Below, piece by piece: positions 52,638-60,333 of a stretch of 64,000 nt of DNA. This DNA comes from Nonomuraea candida (GTDB lineage Bacteria; Actinomycetota; Actinomycetes; Streptosporangiales; Streptosporangiaceae): the NCBI RefSeq assembly GCF_000725485.1, contig NZ_JOAG01000046.1, positions 9,746 through 73,745 on the forward strand. The letters run 5' to 3'. Position 1 is the stretch's first letter. Every line of letters starts with the position of its first letter. Both the position numbers and the translations under genes were made by a program. The notes under the pieces are model-generated. The model saw only the letters and a list, made by a program, of their open reading frames with translations. It made no database searches and had not been told where the DNA came from.

Positions 52638-52780
52638 TCAGCCGGCGGTCAGGACGTCGACGCCGCGGGCCGCGAGCCGTTCGAGCACCGGGTGGTGCGG
52701 GGTCTCGTCGGTGATCAGCCCGCTGATCGCCTCCCAGGGCAGGACGGGGCCGGCGGCGGCGTCGCGGCGGACGGCGAGGA
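52638..52780 (-). pseudogene. C-terminal remnant, possibly of a DeoR-like regulator
   Basis: Leftward frame ending at 52638 reads [20 protein letters not shown] and then [20 protein letters not shown], which resembles the end of a DeoR-type sugar regulator. The 5' part is absent: the frame runs back into the NUDIX-like remnant on the other strand. Confidence 0.3.
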
Positions 52781-52910
52781 CATCGAGGCCCTCGAACCGC
52801 CCTTCGCCGAGGCCCTCGTCATGATCCGCGACGGGCGCATCGCCGACGGCAAGACCGTCCTGCTCCTGCAGTGGGCGGCCCTGGACGGCCCCTTCGCCCC
52901 GCGCCGATAG
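52765..52910 (+). pseudogene. C-terminal remnant of a NUDIX pyrophosphatase
   Basis: Rightward frame reads [39 protein letters not shown] and a stop, the conserved end of ADP-ribose/GDP-sugar NUDIX hydrolases. The NUDIX box (GX5EX7REUXEEXGU) and all upstream parts are missing, so it cannot be functional. Confidence 0.5.
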
Positions 52911-53021
52911 CGGCGCCGGGCCGGTGCGGTCATCGACCGTCCCGGCCGCGGCGAGACGGCTCGGAAGAAATTTCACCGGCCGGATGCAACCGTTCCGGCG
53001 AGTGGTGGCATCTGGGACATT

Positions 53022-53540
53022 GTGGATCTCTTGAGCGCGGACGAGGAGTACACCGCCTACGTGCGCGGGCGGCTGCTCTGGTTACGCCGGATCGCCTACT
53101 CCCTGTGCCAGGACTGGCATCGCGCCGACGACCTGGTGCAGACCTCGATCACCCGGCTGTACGTCAAATGGCACCACGCCCGCCAGGCCGCCGACCTCGA
53201 CGCGTACGTCCGGGTGATCCTGGTCCGGGTCTTCCTGAAGGAGCAGCGCGGCGGCTGGTTCTCGCGCACCAGGCTGAGCCCTCCGCCCGAGCCCGGCACT
53301 CCCGAGGCGGCCGCGTCCGGCTGGGACGCCGACCTGTCGATGGACCTGCGCCGGGTCCTGGCCCTGGTGCCGCCGCGCCAGCGGGCCGCCCTGGTGCTGC
53401 GCTTCCACTGCGACCTGAGCGTGGAGCAGACCGCGGCGGCGCTCGGCTGCTCGGCCGGGACCGTCAAGAGCCAGACCGCCCGCGGGCTCGCGACGCTGCG
53501 CGCGCTCCTCGAGGTGACGCCGACCAAGGAGGATCGATGA
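53022..53540 (+). CDS. SigE-type ECF sigma factor
   Basis: A 172-residue ECF sigma factor: sigma-2 (ADDLVQTSITRLYVKWHH, DLDAYVRVILVRVFL) and sigma-4 (LSVEQTAAALGCSAGTVKSQ). The short length and the YVRVILVR pattern place it in the SigE group of Streptomyces-like ECFs. GTG 53022 start. TGCAACCG at 52985-52992 resembles an ECF -35, suggesting autoregulation. ATGA overlap with the next gene. Confidence 0.9.
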   Translation: MDLLSADEEYTAYVRGRLLWLRRIAYSLCQDWHRADDLVQTSITRLYVKWHHARQAADLDAYVRVILVRVFLKEQRGGWFSRTRLSPPPEPGTPEAAASGWDADLSMDLRRVLALVPPRQRAALVLRFHCDLSVEQTAAALGCSAGTVKSQTARGLATLRALLEVTPTKEDR

Positions 53541-54709
53541 TGGACCTCAAGCCCCTGTTCGAGAGCCTGGTGCCGGACGAGACGCCGCCGTCGCGGGTGG
53601 ACCTGGGGGCGGCCGTCCGGGCCGGACGCCGGCTGCGCCGCCGTCGCCGGGCGCTGACGGCCTCGGTGCCGCTCGCCGCGGCGGCCGTCACCGCGCTGGT
53701 GCTGGCGACGGGGTCGATCGCCGACCTCGGCCGCCGCGACGCCTCCGCCACCCCCTCGCCCTCCGCCGCCGCCACCGGCGGCGTCCGGCCGCCCGCGGCG
53801 ACCACGATCCCGGCCGCCGCCCCCGACGGCCTGCCGTACACGCCGGTGACCGCGTTGAGCGCCACCGAGCTGCTGCTGCGCGCCGGCGGCGGGCGGCTGG
53901 AGGTGTACGACACCGCGGCCGGCCGGAGCCGGGTCCTGGGCGAGTTGCCGCGCCAGGACGGCGCGCGCGGCCACCGGCCGCGGGCCATCGAGCCGGGCCC
54001 GGAGCACATCGTCTGGTGGGCCGGCGACGCGCGCGCCCGGCGCTCCACGGAGGTCTGGGCGCTGCCCCGCGCCGGCGGGCGCGCCACCCTCCTGGCGCGC
54101 CTGAGCGGGACGGCGGCGGAGGTGGAGCGCCTCGGCGTCCTGCGCGACCGCGTCGTCTGGTCGGTCCGGCAGGGCGGGCTGTACGCGATGCCGATCGCCG
54201 GGGGCGCGCCCCGGGCCCTGCCGGGCACCGCCGGCCTCCACCTGGTGTCCTGGCCGTGGGCCTCCGACGTGTCCCCGCACGACACCGGCCGCGACCAGAG
54301 CGTGCTCGTCAACCTGGAGAGCGGCGAACGCACCTCGCTGGCGACGCCGCCGGGGGCGCGGGGCACGCGCTGCGGCCCGACCCGGTGCGTGGCCACGCTG
54401 GACGGCCGCACCGTGACGTGGAGCGCGGGCGGCGGCGCGCCCCGGGCCGTGCCCGGCCGGCTCACCCCGGCGTCGCGGATCCGCGCGGACCGTTTCGTCG
54501 ACCTCGGCGCCACCGTGCACGACCTCGTCACCGGGCGGAGCGTCGGGATCGGCGCGAAGCGGTCGCCGGGGGAAGCCGCCTGGCACAGCGGCGAGTCCTC
54601 CTCCCCCGGGCTGGTGTTCAGCTGGCCGGCGGCACCGTGCGACGCGTCCTGCGCCTCCGGCGGCGGCCACCGGCTGGCCGTGCTCAACCTGGCGGCGGTT
54701 CAGGAGTGA
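53537..54709 (+). CDS. Membrane-anchored propeller protein, likely anti-sigma partner
   Basis: A 390-residue protein: a ~35-residue cytoplasmic start (MMDLKPLFESLVPDE), a basic stretch and one membrane helix (ALTASVPLAAAAVTALVLAT), a Thr/Pro-rich stalk, then an extracellular region with beta-propeller-like repeats and Cys pairs. ATGA coupling to the sigma gene suggests it inhibits the sigma factor, but no zinc-anti-sigma motif (HxxxCxxC) is seen. Confidence 0.78.
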   Translation: MMDLKPLFESLVPDETPPSRVDLGAAVRAGRRLRRRRRALTASVPLAAAAVTALVLATGSIADLGRRDASATPSPSAAATGGVRPPAATTIPAAAPDGLPYTPVTALSATELLLRAGGGRLEVYDTAAGRSRVLGELPRQDGARGHRPRAIEPGPEHIVWWAGDARARRSTEVWALPRAGGRATLLARLSGTAAEVERLGVLRDRVVWSVRQGGLYAMPIAGGAPRALPGTAGLHLVSWPWASDVSPHDTGRDQSVLVNLESGERTSLATPPGARGTRCGPTRCVATLDGRTVTWSAGGGAPRAVPGRLTPASRIRADRFVDLGATVHDLVTGRSVGIGAKRSPGEAAWHSGESSSPGLVFSWPAAPCDASCASGGGHRLAVLNLAAVQE

Positions 54710-56259
54710 GCCCGCCTCCCCGGAGCCCGGAGGCCCGGACCGTGGCGCGCCGGCTGGTTCCGCCCATGCCGGCCGACGGCTGGTGGGGATGGGCGGGGCC
54801 GCTCTTCGTCACCGTGCTCGGCGGGGCGCTGCGCTTCCTGCGGCTGGGCGAACCGCACGCGGTGGTCTTCGACGAGACCCACTACATCAAGGGCGCCTAC
54901 GCGCTGCTGACGTTCGGCGTCGAGCGCATGACGCTGGACACCGACAAGGACCCGGTCGCCAACCGGATGATCATGGCCGACGATCTCGGCATCTGGCGGC
55001 GCTGCCCGGTCGTCGAGGACTGCGCCGAGTACGTCGCGCACCCGCCGCTGGGCAAGTGGATGATCGCCGTCGGGGAGTGGCTGTTCGGCATGACGCCCTT
55101 CGGCTGGCGGTTCGCCGGCGCGGTGGCGGGCACGCTGTCGATCCTGATCCTGGCGCGGGTGGCGCGCCGGATGACCCGCTCCACGCTGCTGGGCTGCCTG
55201 GCCGGCCTGCTGCTCGCTCTCGACGGCCTGCACTTCGTGCTCTCGCGGACGGCGCTGCTCGACGTGTTCCTGATGTTCTGGGTGCTGGCCGCCTTCGCCT
55301 GCGTGGTCGCCGACCGGGACCGGGTCAGGCAGCGGTCGCCCGCCCTCGAGGAGGTCTGGCCGGGGGCCGGGGTGCGGCCGTGGCGGCTGGCCGCGGGCGC
55401 GTGCCTGGGCGCGGCGTGCGCCGTCAAGTGGTCGGGCGTCTTCTTCCTGCTCGCCTTCGCCGCGCTGACCCTCATGTGGGACGCGGGCGCGCGGCGGGCG
55501 CTGGGGCTGCGGCCCCGCCCGGCCGCGTCCCTGCCGGGCCTGGCGGGGGCGTTCGCCCTGGTCCCCGCCACGGTCTACGTGCTGAGCTGGAGCGGCTGGT
55601 TCCTGCGCGCGGAGGGCTGGGGGCGCAACTGGGAGCGGGCCACCCAGGCCGGGCCCGGCTTCTTCGTCGTCGACTCGCTGCGCTCGTGGCTCGGCTACCA
55701 CCTGCAGGTGCTCGGCTTCCACACCGGCCTGGCGACCCCGCACACGTACATGTCGGAGCCGTGGCAGTGGCCGCTGCTGCAACGTCCCGTCGCCTTCCAC
55801 TACGTGAGCCCGCCGGACGCCTGCGGGGCGAAGGACTGCTCGCAGGCGGTGCTGGGGGTCGGCACGCCGGCCCTGTGGTATCTCGCGCTGCCGGCTCTCG
55901 TCGTGCTCGTCGCCCGGTACGCCGCCGTACGGGACTGGCGGGCGGGGGCCGTGCCGCTCGCCTACGCGGCGGGGTGGCTGCCGTGGTTCTCCTACGCCCT
56001 CTCCGACAACCGCACCATGTACCTGTTCTACCTGCTCCCCGCGGTGCCGTTCATGGTCCTGGCGCTGGTGATCGCCGCGGGGCTGGCGCTCGGGCCCGGC
56101 GGGACGGCGTCGCCCAGGAGAGCCACGGGGGCCGCCGTCGTGGGCGCGGGGACCCTCCTGATCCTGGTCAACTTCTGGTGGCTGTATCCGGTCCTGTCCG
56201 GCGAGACGATCACGTACGCGGAGTGGTGGGCCCGGATGCTGATGCGCTCGTGGGTGTGA
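54706..56259 (+). CDS. Protein O-mannosyltransferase (PMT family)
   Basis: A 517-residue, ~11-helix glycosyltransferase of the GT39 type. FDETHYIKGAYAL contains the catalytic Asp-Glu pair of the first extracytoplasmic loop. It transfers mannose from polyprenyl-phosphate-mannose to secreted proteins. GTG 54706 overlaps the previous stop (GTGA), so sigma factor, propeller protein and mannosyltransferase form one operon. Confidence 0.92.
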   Translation: MSPPPRSPEARTVARRLVPPMPADGWWGWAGPLFVTVLGGALRFLRLGEPHAVVFDETHYIKGAYALLTFGVERMTLDTDKDPVANRMIMADDLGIWRRCPVVEDCAEYVAHPPLGKWMIAVGEWLFGMTPFGWRFAGAVAGTLSILILARVARRMTRSTLLGCLAGLLLALDGLHFVLSRTALLDVFLMFWVLAAFACVVADRDRVRQRSPALEEVWPGAGVRPWRLAAGACLGAACAVKWSGVFFLLAFAALTLMWDAGARRALGLRPRPAASLPGLAGAFALVPATVYVLSWSGWFLRAEGWGRNWERATQAGPGFFVVDSLRSWLGYHLQVLGFHTGLATPHTYMSEPWQWPLLQRPVAFHYVSPPDACGAKDCSQAVLGVGTPALWYLALPALVVLVARYAAVRDWRAGAVPLAYAAGWLPWFSYALSDNRTMYLFYLLPAVPFMVLALVIAAGLALGPGGTASPRRATGAAVVGAGTLLILVNFWWLYPVLSGETITYAEWWARMLMRSWV

Positions 56260-56355
56260 CCGCGGCGTGCCGGCGAACCGGTCCTGCGGAGCCCCGGCCG
56301 TCCCGTGCCGGCGCACCATACGTGATCCATATGCCCGGGCCGGGATACTGCCCGG

Positions 56356-56560
56356 ATGCGTGTGCTCCTGGTCGAAGACGAGCAGCCCCTGGCCCGGTAC
56401 ATCGAGGCGGGGCTGCGCAAGCACGGTTTCACCGTGGACGTCGCCCTCGACGGTCAGAGCGCGCTGGACGAGTGCGAGCTGGTCCCGTACGAGGTGGTGG
56501 TCCTGGACCGGACCTGCCCATGGTGCACGACGACCAGGTGTGCCGCCGGCTCGCCGGGCG
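56356..56560 (+). pseudogene. Truncated, frameshifted response regulator
   Basis: ATG 56356 begins MRVLLVEDEQPLARYIEAGL and continues to VVLDR. A one-base deletion then shifts the frame: the other frame reads DLPMVHDDQVCRRLAG, the expected continuation after the phospho-Asp. It ends at the palindrome before the GbsR gene. GATACT lies 6 bases before its ATG. Confidence 0.65.
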
Positions 56561-56566
56561 GGGCGG

Positions 56567-56608
56567 CTGTTCGGATCGATCCGAACAGTCCGATATGCTC
56601 GGTTGGTG
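56567..56608 (+). promoter_or_regulatory. GbsR leaderless promoter with a 22-bp perfect palindrome
   Basis: CTGTTCGGATC (56567-56577) followed directly by its reverse complement (56578-56588) makes a perfect 22-base palindrome. It covers where the -35 would lie. TATGCT (56594-56599) is the -10, and the GTG start at 56606 follows 6 bases later. Autoregulation is likely. Confidence 0.7.
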
Positions 56609-57058
56609 AGTGTTGAGGAGTTCGTGGAGGACGCGGGACTGTTCTACGAGCGGCTCGGGCTGAGCCGCACGTCGGGCCGCGTCATGGGGTGGCTGCTGAC
56701 CGCCGGCGGCTCCGGCGCCGACGCGCCGGAGCTGGCCGAGGCGCTGGCCGTGGCCAAGAGCAGCATGAGCGTCGCGCTGCGGCAGCTGGAGCAGGCCGGG
56801 CTGGTCGAGCGGTTCCGGGTGCGCGGCGGGCGGCGCGACCGCTACCGGCTGGCCGAGGACGTCTTCGCCCGCGCCTTCCGCGCCAAGATGGCCGAGTTCG
56901 AGGGCTTCCGCGCCCTGGCCGAGCAGGGGCTGCGCGCGGTGGGCGACGACCCGGAGCGCCGCCGGCGGCTGGAGCTCATGCGCGACATGTACGCGTTCAT
57001 GATGGACCGCTTCCCCCGCCTGCTGGACGAGTGGGACGAGCTCAAGGAGCGGCGATGA
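56606..57058 (+). CDS. GbsR/MarR-type regulator
   Basis: A 150-residue regulator: FYERLGLSRTSGRVMGWLLT and the winged helix ELAEALAVAKSSMSVALRQL with EQAGLVERFRVRGGRRDRYR. This is the GbsR-like layout (N-terminal helix, wing, helical tail). ATGA overlap with the glycosyltransferase gene, so it probably regulates it. Confidence 0.88.
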   Translation: MSVEEFVEDAGLFYERLGLSRTSGRVMGWLLTAGGSGADAPELAEALAVAKSSMSVALRQLEQAGLVERFRVRGGRRDRYRLAEDVFARAFRAKMAEFEGFRALAEQGLRAVGDDPERRRRLELMRDMYAFMMDRFPRLLDEWDELKERR

Positions 57059-58260
57059 GACCCTTACTGATCACGATGGGCAGCCGTGGCGACGTCCAGC
57101 CGTACCTCGCGCTGGCCGGCGGGCTGCTGGCCGCCGGGCACCGGCCGCTCCTGGCCGCGCCCCGCCGCTTCGAGCCGCTCGCCACCGCCCGCGGCGTGGA
57201 CTTCGCGCCGCTGAACGACGAGATGCTCGCGCTGCAGGACAAAGCCCGGGGGCAGGGCGTGCGCGCCGCCATCACCGCCGCCCGCTCGGTGAGGCCGATG
57301 CTCCGCCGCCTGCTGGACGACCAGGCCGCGCTCACCGCGCACGCGGTCGACGTCGTGGTCTATCACCCCAAGGCTCTCGGCGGCCCGCACCTCGCCGCGC
57401 GGCTCGGCGTCCCGGCCCTGGCCGGGCTGCTGCTGCCGCTCTACCTGCCCACCGCCGCCTTCCCCTCCCCCATCCTGCCGGTACGGGTGCCACGCGCGCT
57501 CAACCGGGCGAGCTGGCGGGTCTCCTCCGCCGTCGAGGCGCCCTACCGGGGCACGCTGCGGGACTGGCGGGCCGGGGCGCTCGGCCTGGGCAAGGGGTTC
57601 CGGCCGGTGGCCGACCTGGTCGCGGCGGGCGGCGTGCTGCACGCCTGGAGCCCGCACCTGCTCCCGGCGCCCGCCGACTGGCCCGCGCGGGCGCGTCCCA
57701 CCGGCTTCTGGACGTTGCCCGCCGGCGACTGGACACCGCCCGGGCGGCTGGCCCGCTTCCTGGACGCCGGCGACCCGCCCGTCTACGTCGGCTTCGGCAG
57801 CTCCTCCAGCGGCGACCCGGAGGCGCTGACCGGCACGGTGCTGGCGGCCGTCCGCCAGACCGGGCGCCGCGCGGTCCTGGCCACCGGCTGGGGCGCGCTG
57901 CGGCCGGGCACGGAGCCGGACGGCGTCCTGGTGATCGACGAGGCTCCGCACGAGTGGCTGCTGCCGCGGGTGGCGGTCGCCGTGCACCATGGTGGCATCG
58001 GCACGGTGGCCGCCGCGCTGCGCGCGGGCGTCCCCCAGGTGGTCCGCCCGTTCCTCGGCGACCAGCCCTTCTGGGCGCGGCGCCTGCACCATCTCGGCGT
58101 CGCGCCGCCACCCGTCACCGGCCGCCTCACGCCCGCCCGCCTGGCCGCCGCCATCGAGGCCGCGGCCGCCCTCGCCCCCGCCGCCCGCGCGCTCGCCGCG
58201 CCCGTCCGCGCCGAGGACGGCGTCGCCAACGCCGTGGCCCGCCTCACCGACCCGGCCTGA
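57055..58260 (+). CDS. UDP-sugar glycosyltransferase (GT1, MGT-like)
   Basis: A 401-residue GT-B enzyme. It starts RPLLITMGSRGDVQPYLALA, as in sterol and macrolide glucosyltransferases. The C-terminal donor site reads HHGGIGTVAAALRAGVPQVV and FLGDQPFWARRLHHLGV. It should glycosylate a lipid, sterol or antibiotic. Confidence 0.9.
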   Translation: MRPLLITMGSRGDVQPYLALAGGLLAAGHRPLLAAPRRFEPLATARGVDFAPLNDEMLALQDKARGQGVRAAITAARSVRPMLRRLLDDQAALTAHAVDVVVYHPKALGGPHLAARLGVPALAGLLLPLYLPTAAFPSPILPVRVPRALNRASWRVSSAVEAPYRGTLRDWRAGALGLGKGFRPVADLVAAGGVLHAWSPHLLPAPADWPARARPTGFWTLPAGDWTPPGRLARFLDAGDPPVYVGFGSSSSGDPEALTGTVLAAVRQTGRRAVLATGWGALRPGTEPDGVLVIDEAPHEWLLPRVAVAVHHGGIGTVAAALRAGVPQVVRPFLGDQPFWARRLHHLGVAPPPVTGRLTPARLAAAIEAAAALAPAARALAAPVRAEDGVANAVARLTDPA

Positions 58261-58335
58261 GCCGGGCACGCCGCCACGGCGCGCTCGACCGGCGAGGCTT
58301 GACCGTTCCCGTCGCGGGCAGCGGGCCGGTGTCGA

Positions 58336-58377
58336 CACCGAGGAGAGGGCACCGAGGAGAGGGCACCGAGGAGAGGG
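58336..58377 (+). repeat. Three 14-bp tandem repeats carrying a ribosome-site sequence
   Basis: Three exact copies of CACCGAGGAGAGGG; each contains GAGGAGAGGG. The last is placed 9 bases before the ATG at 58387. Confidence 0.9.
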
Positions 58378-58386
58378 ATCGGCATC

Positions 58387-58671
58387 ATGAGCGACGACGA
58401 GGGCCGGCCGCTCGCGCTGGTGACCGGGGCGTCCGGCGGCATCGGGTACGAGCTGGCCAGGCAGTTCGCCGGGCACGGCTTCGACCTGGTCGTCAACGCC
58501 GAGGATGCGGGCATCGACGACGCGGCGCGCGAGCTGCGGGAGCTGGGGACGGCGGTCGAGGCCGTGCGGGCCGACCTCACCGGGGCCGACGGCGTCGAGC
58601 GCCTCTACGCGCGGGCCACGGCCGGCGGGCGCCCCCTGGAGGCGGTGGCGATCAACGCGGCCTGGCGCTGA
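58387..58671 (+). pseudogene. Truncated SDR (N-terminal part only)
   Basis: A 94-residue piece of a short-chain dehydrogenase: LALVTGASGGIGYELARQFA (TGxxxGIG), then ADLTGADGVERLYARATAGG and AINA, where the NAG-type motif should continue. The sequence then switches to part of a membrane protein, so the catalytic Tyr-x-x-x-Lys region is missing. Confidence 0.75.
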
Positions 58672-58790
58672 TCGCCCTGCTCAGCCTGGGGATCGCCACC
58701 GCCGTACGGGACTCCGCCACCGCCATCGCGGTCGTGCTCGGCCTGCTCTACCTCTTCCCCGCCATCATCCTCATGATCGCCGACGAGGAT
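58656..58790 (+). pseudogene. Fragment of an ABC-2-type permease
   Basis: In another frame the DNA reads GLALIALLSLGIATAVRDSA and then AIAVVLGLLYLFPAI, a helix pair from the C-terminal part of an ABC-2 permease. It has neither start nor proper end. At 58766-58791 CATCCTC...GAGGATG forms an inverted repeat exactly where the fragment stops. Confidence 0.55.
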
Positions 58791-58895
58791 GCCGAGGGCC
58801 AGGGAGAGCACGGCGGCCAGCGCGAACAGCGCCGCCAGGCCGGCCACGACCCGCACCTGGGTGAGCAGGGGGACCGACAGGGCCGCGGGGCGTGG
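58791..58895 (-). pseudogene. Leftward membrane-protein fragment
   Basis: On the opposite strand LLTQVRVVAGLAALFALAAV followed by LSLALGILVG is a good membrane helix pair, similar to permease segments. It meets the rightward fragment near 58790 and is cut there. Confidence 0.4.
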
Positions 58896-58969
58896 GACCG
58901 GCAGGGCCGGGGGCTGGAAGCCCGGCGCGGTTCCGGTGCGGGCGGCAGGCGGCCGCCCGCACATGGGGG

Positions 58970-59000
58970 AGGGCCCGAACCCCGGCGGAGTTCGGGCCCT
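58970..59000 (-). terminator. Strong terminator after the small secreted protein
   Basis: AGGGCCCGAAC (58970-58980) and GTTCGGGCCCT (58990-59000) form an 11-base perfect stem with a 9-base loop, 24 bases past the stop at 59025. Confidence 0.75.
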
Positions 59001-59024
59001 GTCGGTTGTGCGTCAGCGGCGGAT

Positions 59025-59195
59025 TTACGTCGGCTCGTCATCCGTGTCGACGGAACCCTGACCGCCACCGCCGCCGCCCAGAAGGCCGCCGACCACGGGG
59101 AGGGAGGTGGGGTCGACCTGGGCGTGGGCGGGGAAGGCTCCCAGGACGGCCATTCCGAGGGTGACGGCCACGAGGGCGACGATCCGTCTGAGCAT
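59025..59195 (-). CDS. 56-residue secreted glycine-rich protein
   Basis: ATG 59195, with AAGGAG 7 bases upstream, opens a 56-codon gene. It has a textbook signal peptide (MLRRIVALVAVTLGM..., cleavage after AHA) and a ~30-residue mature part: VDPTSLPVVGGLLGGGGGGQ and an acidic tail ending DTDDEPT. Resembles the tiny exported proteins common in Streptomyces relatives. Function unknown. Confidence 0.8.
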   Translation of the reverse strand: MLRRIVALVAVTLGMAVLGAFPAHAQVDPTSLPVVGGLLGGGGGGQGSVDTDDEPT

Positions 59196-59367
59196 GGGGA
59201 ACTCCTTGTGCTCTGGGGCTGGTGATTCCTTCCTGGTGATCCCCCCGCCGGCCCATCACTCTACGTAACCAGTCGATACAATGTGCTGTCTGTGCAGGAT
59301 GAGCATGGTGAGCGTGAGGAGACTGGCTCGCGGCCTGAGGCCGGAGACGGTTCGTCTGGTCTGAGCG

Positions 59368-60132
59368 TTACCAGGGCAGGGGGCCGTCCGCGCCGAAGAA
59401 GCCGGCGGTCGGGCCGTCCGCGCCGAGGGTGGCCAGGCGCACCACGACCGCGGCGCCCTGTGCGGGGGTGAGGTGGCCGGTGTGGTTGTTGCTGTCGGTG
59501 TCGACGTAGCCGGGGGCCACGGCGTTGACGAGGATCCCGTCCTTGCGCAGCTCGTTGGCGTACTGCACGGTCAGCGCGTTCAGGGCGGTCTTGGAGGGCG
59601 TGTACGCGGCCGACGGCAGCAGTGCCGCGAACGGGCCGTCCGGGTCGCTGGTCAGGGTCAGCGACCCGGCGTGGCTGCTGACGTTGACGACGCGCGGCGC
59701 CGGCGAGCGCCGCAGCAGCGGCAGCATGGCGTTGATCACGGTGATCACCCCGAAGACGTTGGTCTCGAACACCGCGCGGACCATGTCCAGGTCGATCCCG
59801 CTCGGGAGCTGGTCGTGGGCATCCTGCGGCGAGACCTGTCCCGAGCCGGTGATGCCGGCGTTGTTGACCAGCACGTCGAGGTGACCGAAGCGCTCCTCGA
59901 CCCACTTCGCGGTCCCCCGGACGACGGCCGGGTCGGTGACGTCCAGGGCCACCGCGTGGGCGTCGGCGCCCGCCGCGCGCAGCTCCGCGGCGGCCTTCTC
60001 CCCGCGCTGCCGGTCTCTGGCGCCGATCAGGACCGTCATGCCCAGCCCGGCGAGCTGCTCGGCGGTCGCGCGGCCGATCCCCTTGTTCGCCCCGGTGATC
60101 ATGGCCACCTGCTGCGTGGTGGATTCGTTCAT
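59368..60132 (-). CDS. Short-chain dehydrogenase/reductase
   Basis: A 254-residue classical SDR: ITGANKGIGRATAEQLAGLG (TGxxxGIG), LVNNAG, Ser in VVNVSSHAG, and the YTPSK catalytic pair. Substrate unknown, but the sequence resembles carbonyl reductase-like enzymes. ATG 60132 follows AGGAGC; the longer frame upstream lacks homology. Confidence 0.92.
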   Translation of the reverse strand: MNESTTQQVAMITGANKGIGRATAEQLAGLGMTVLIGARDRQRGEKAAAELRAAGADAHAVALDVTDPAVVRGTAKWVEERFGHLDVLVNNAGITGSGQVSPQDAHDQLPSGIDLDMVRAVFETNVFGVITVINAMLPLLRRSPAPRVVNVSSHAGSLTLTSDPDGPFAALLPSAAYTPSKTALNALTVQYANELRKDGILVNAVAPGYVDTDSNNHTGHLTPAQGAAVVVRLATLGADGPTAGFFGADGPLPW

Positions 60133-60292
60133 GGCCAAGCTCCTGTCCGAAGAGTTTCTGTTGCGTGAGATGTGGTGCCGTGTGGATCGTTCACGCGGCG
60201 TTCGTACGAACAGAAGATCCCGGCCGGCCGGCCCCTGTGACAGCGCGGTCCTGTGGCGTATGCCACCCGCCGGGAGTGTCACAAAAGAACGG

Positions 60293-60324
60293 GTCCGGCG
60301 CTCCCGGGGGCCCGGCAGCCGGAC
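60293..60324 (-). terminator. Probable terminator of the LAL regulator
   Basis: GTCCGGC (60293-60299) and GCCGGAC (60318-60324) flank an 18-base loop just downstream of the leftward LAL stop. A second nested hairpin (TGTGACA...TGTCACA, ~60237-60285) lies beyond it. Confidence 0.45.
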
Positions 60325-60333
60325 GTGGCGGGG

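Noticed and set aside
60237..60285. TGTGACA...TGTCACA as a CRP-like operator
   Set aside because: The arms are 35 bases apart and enclose another hairpin; a terminator-like or chance structure is more likely.
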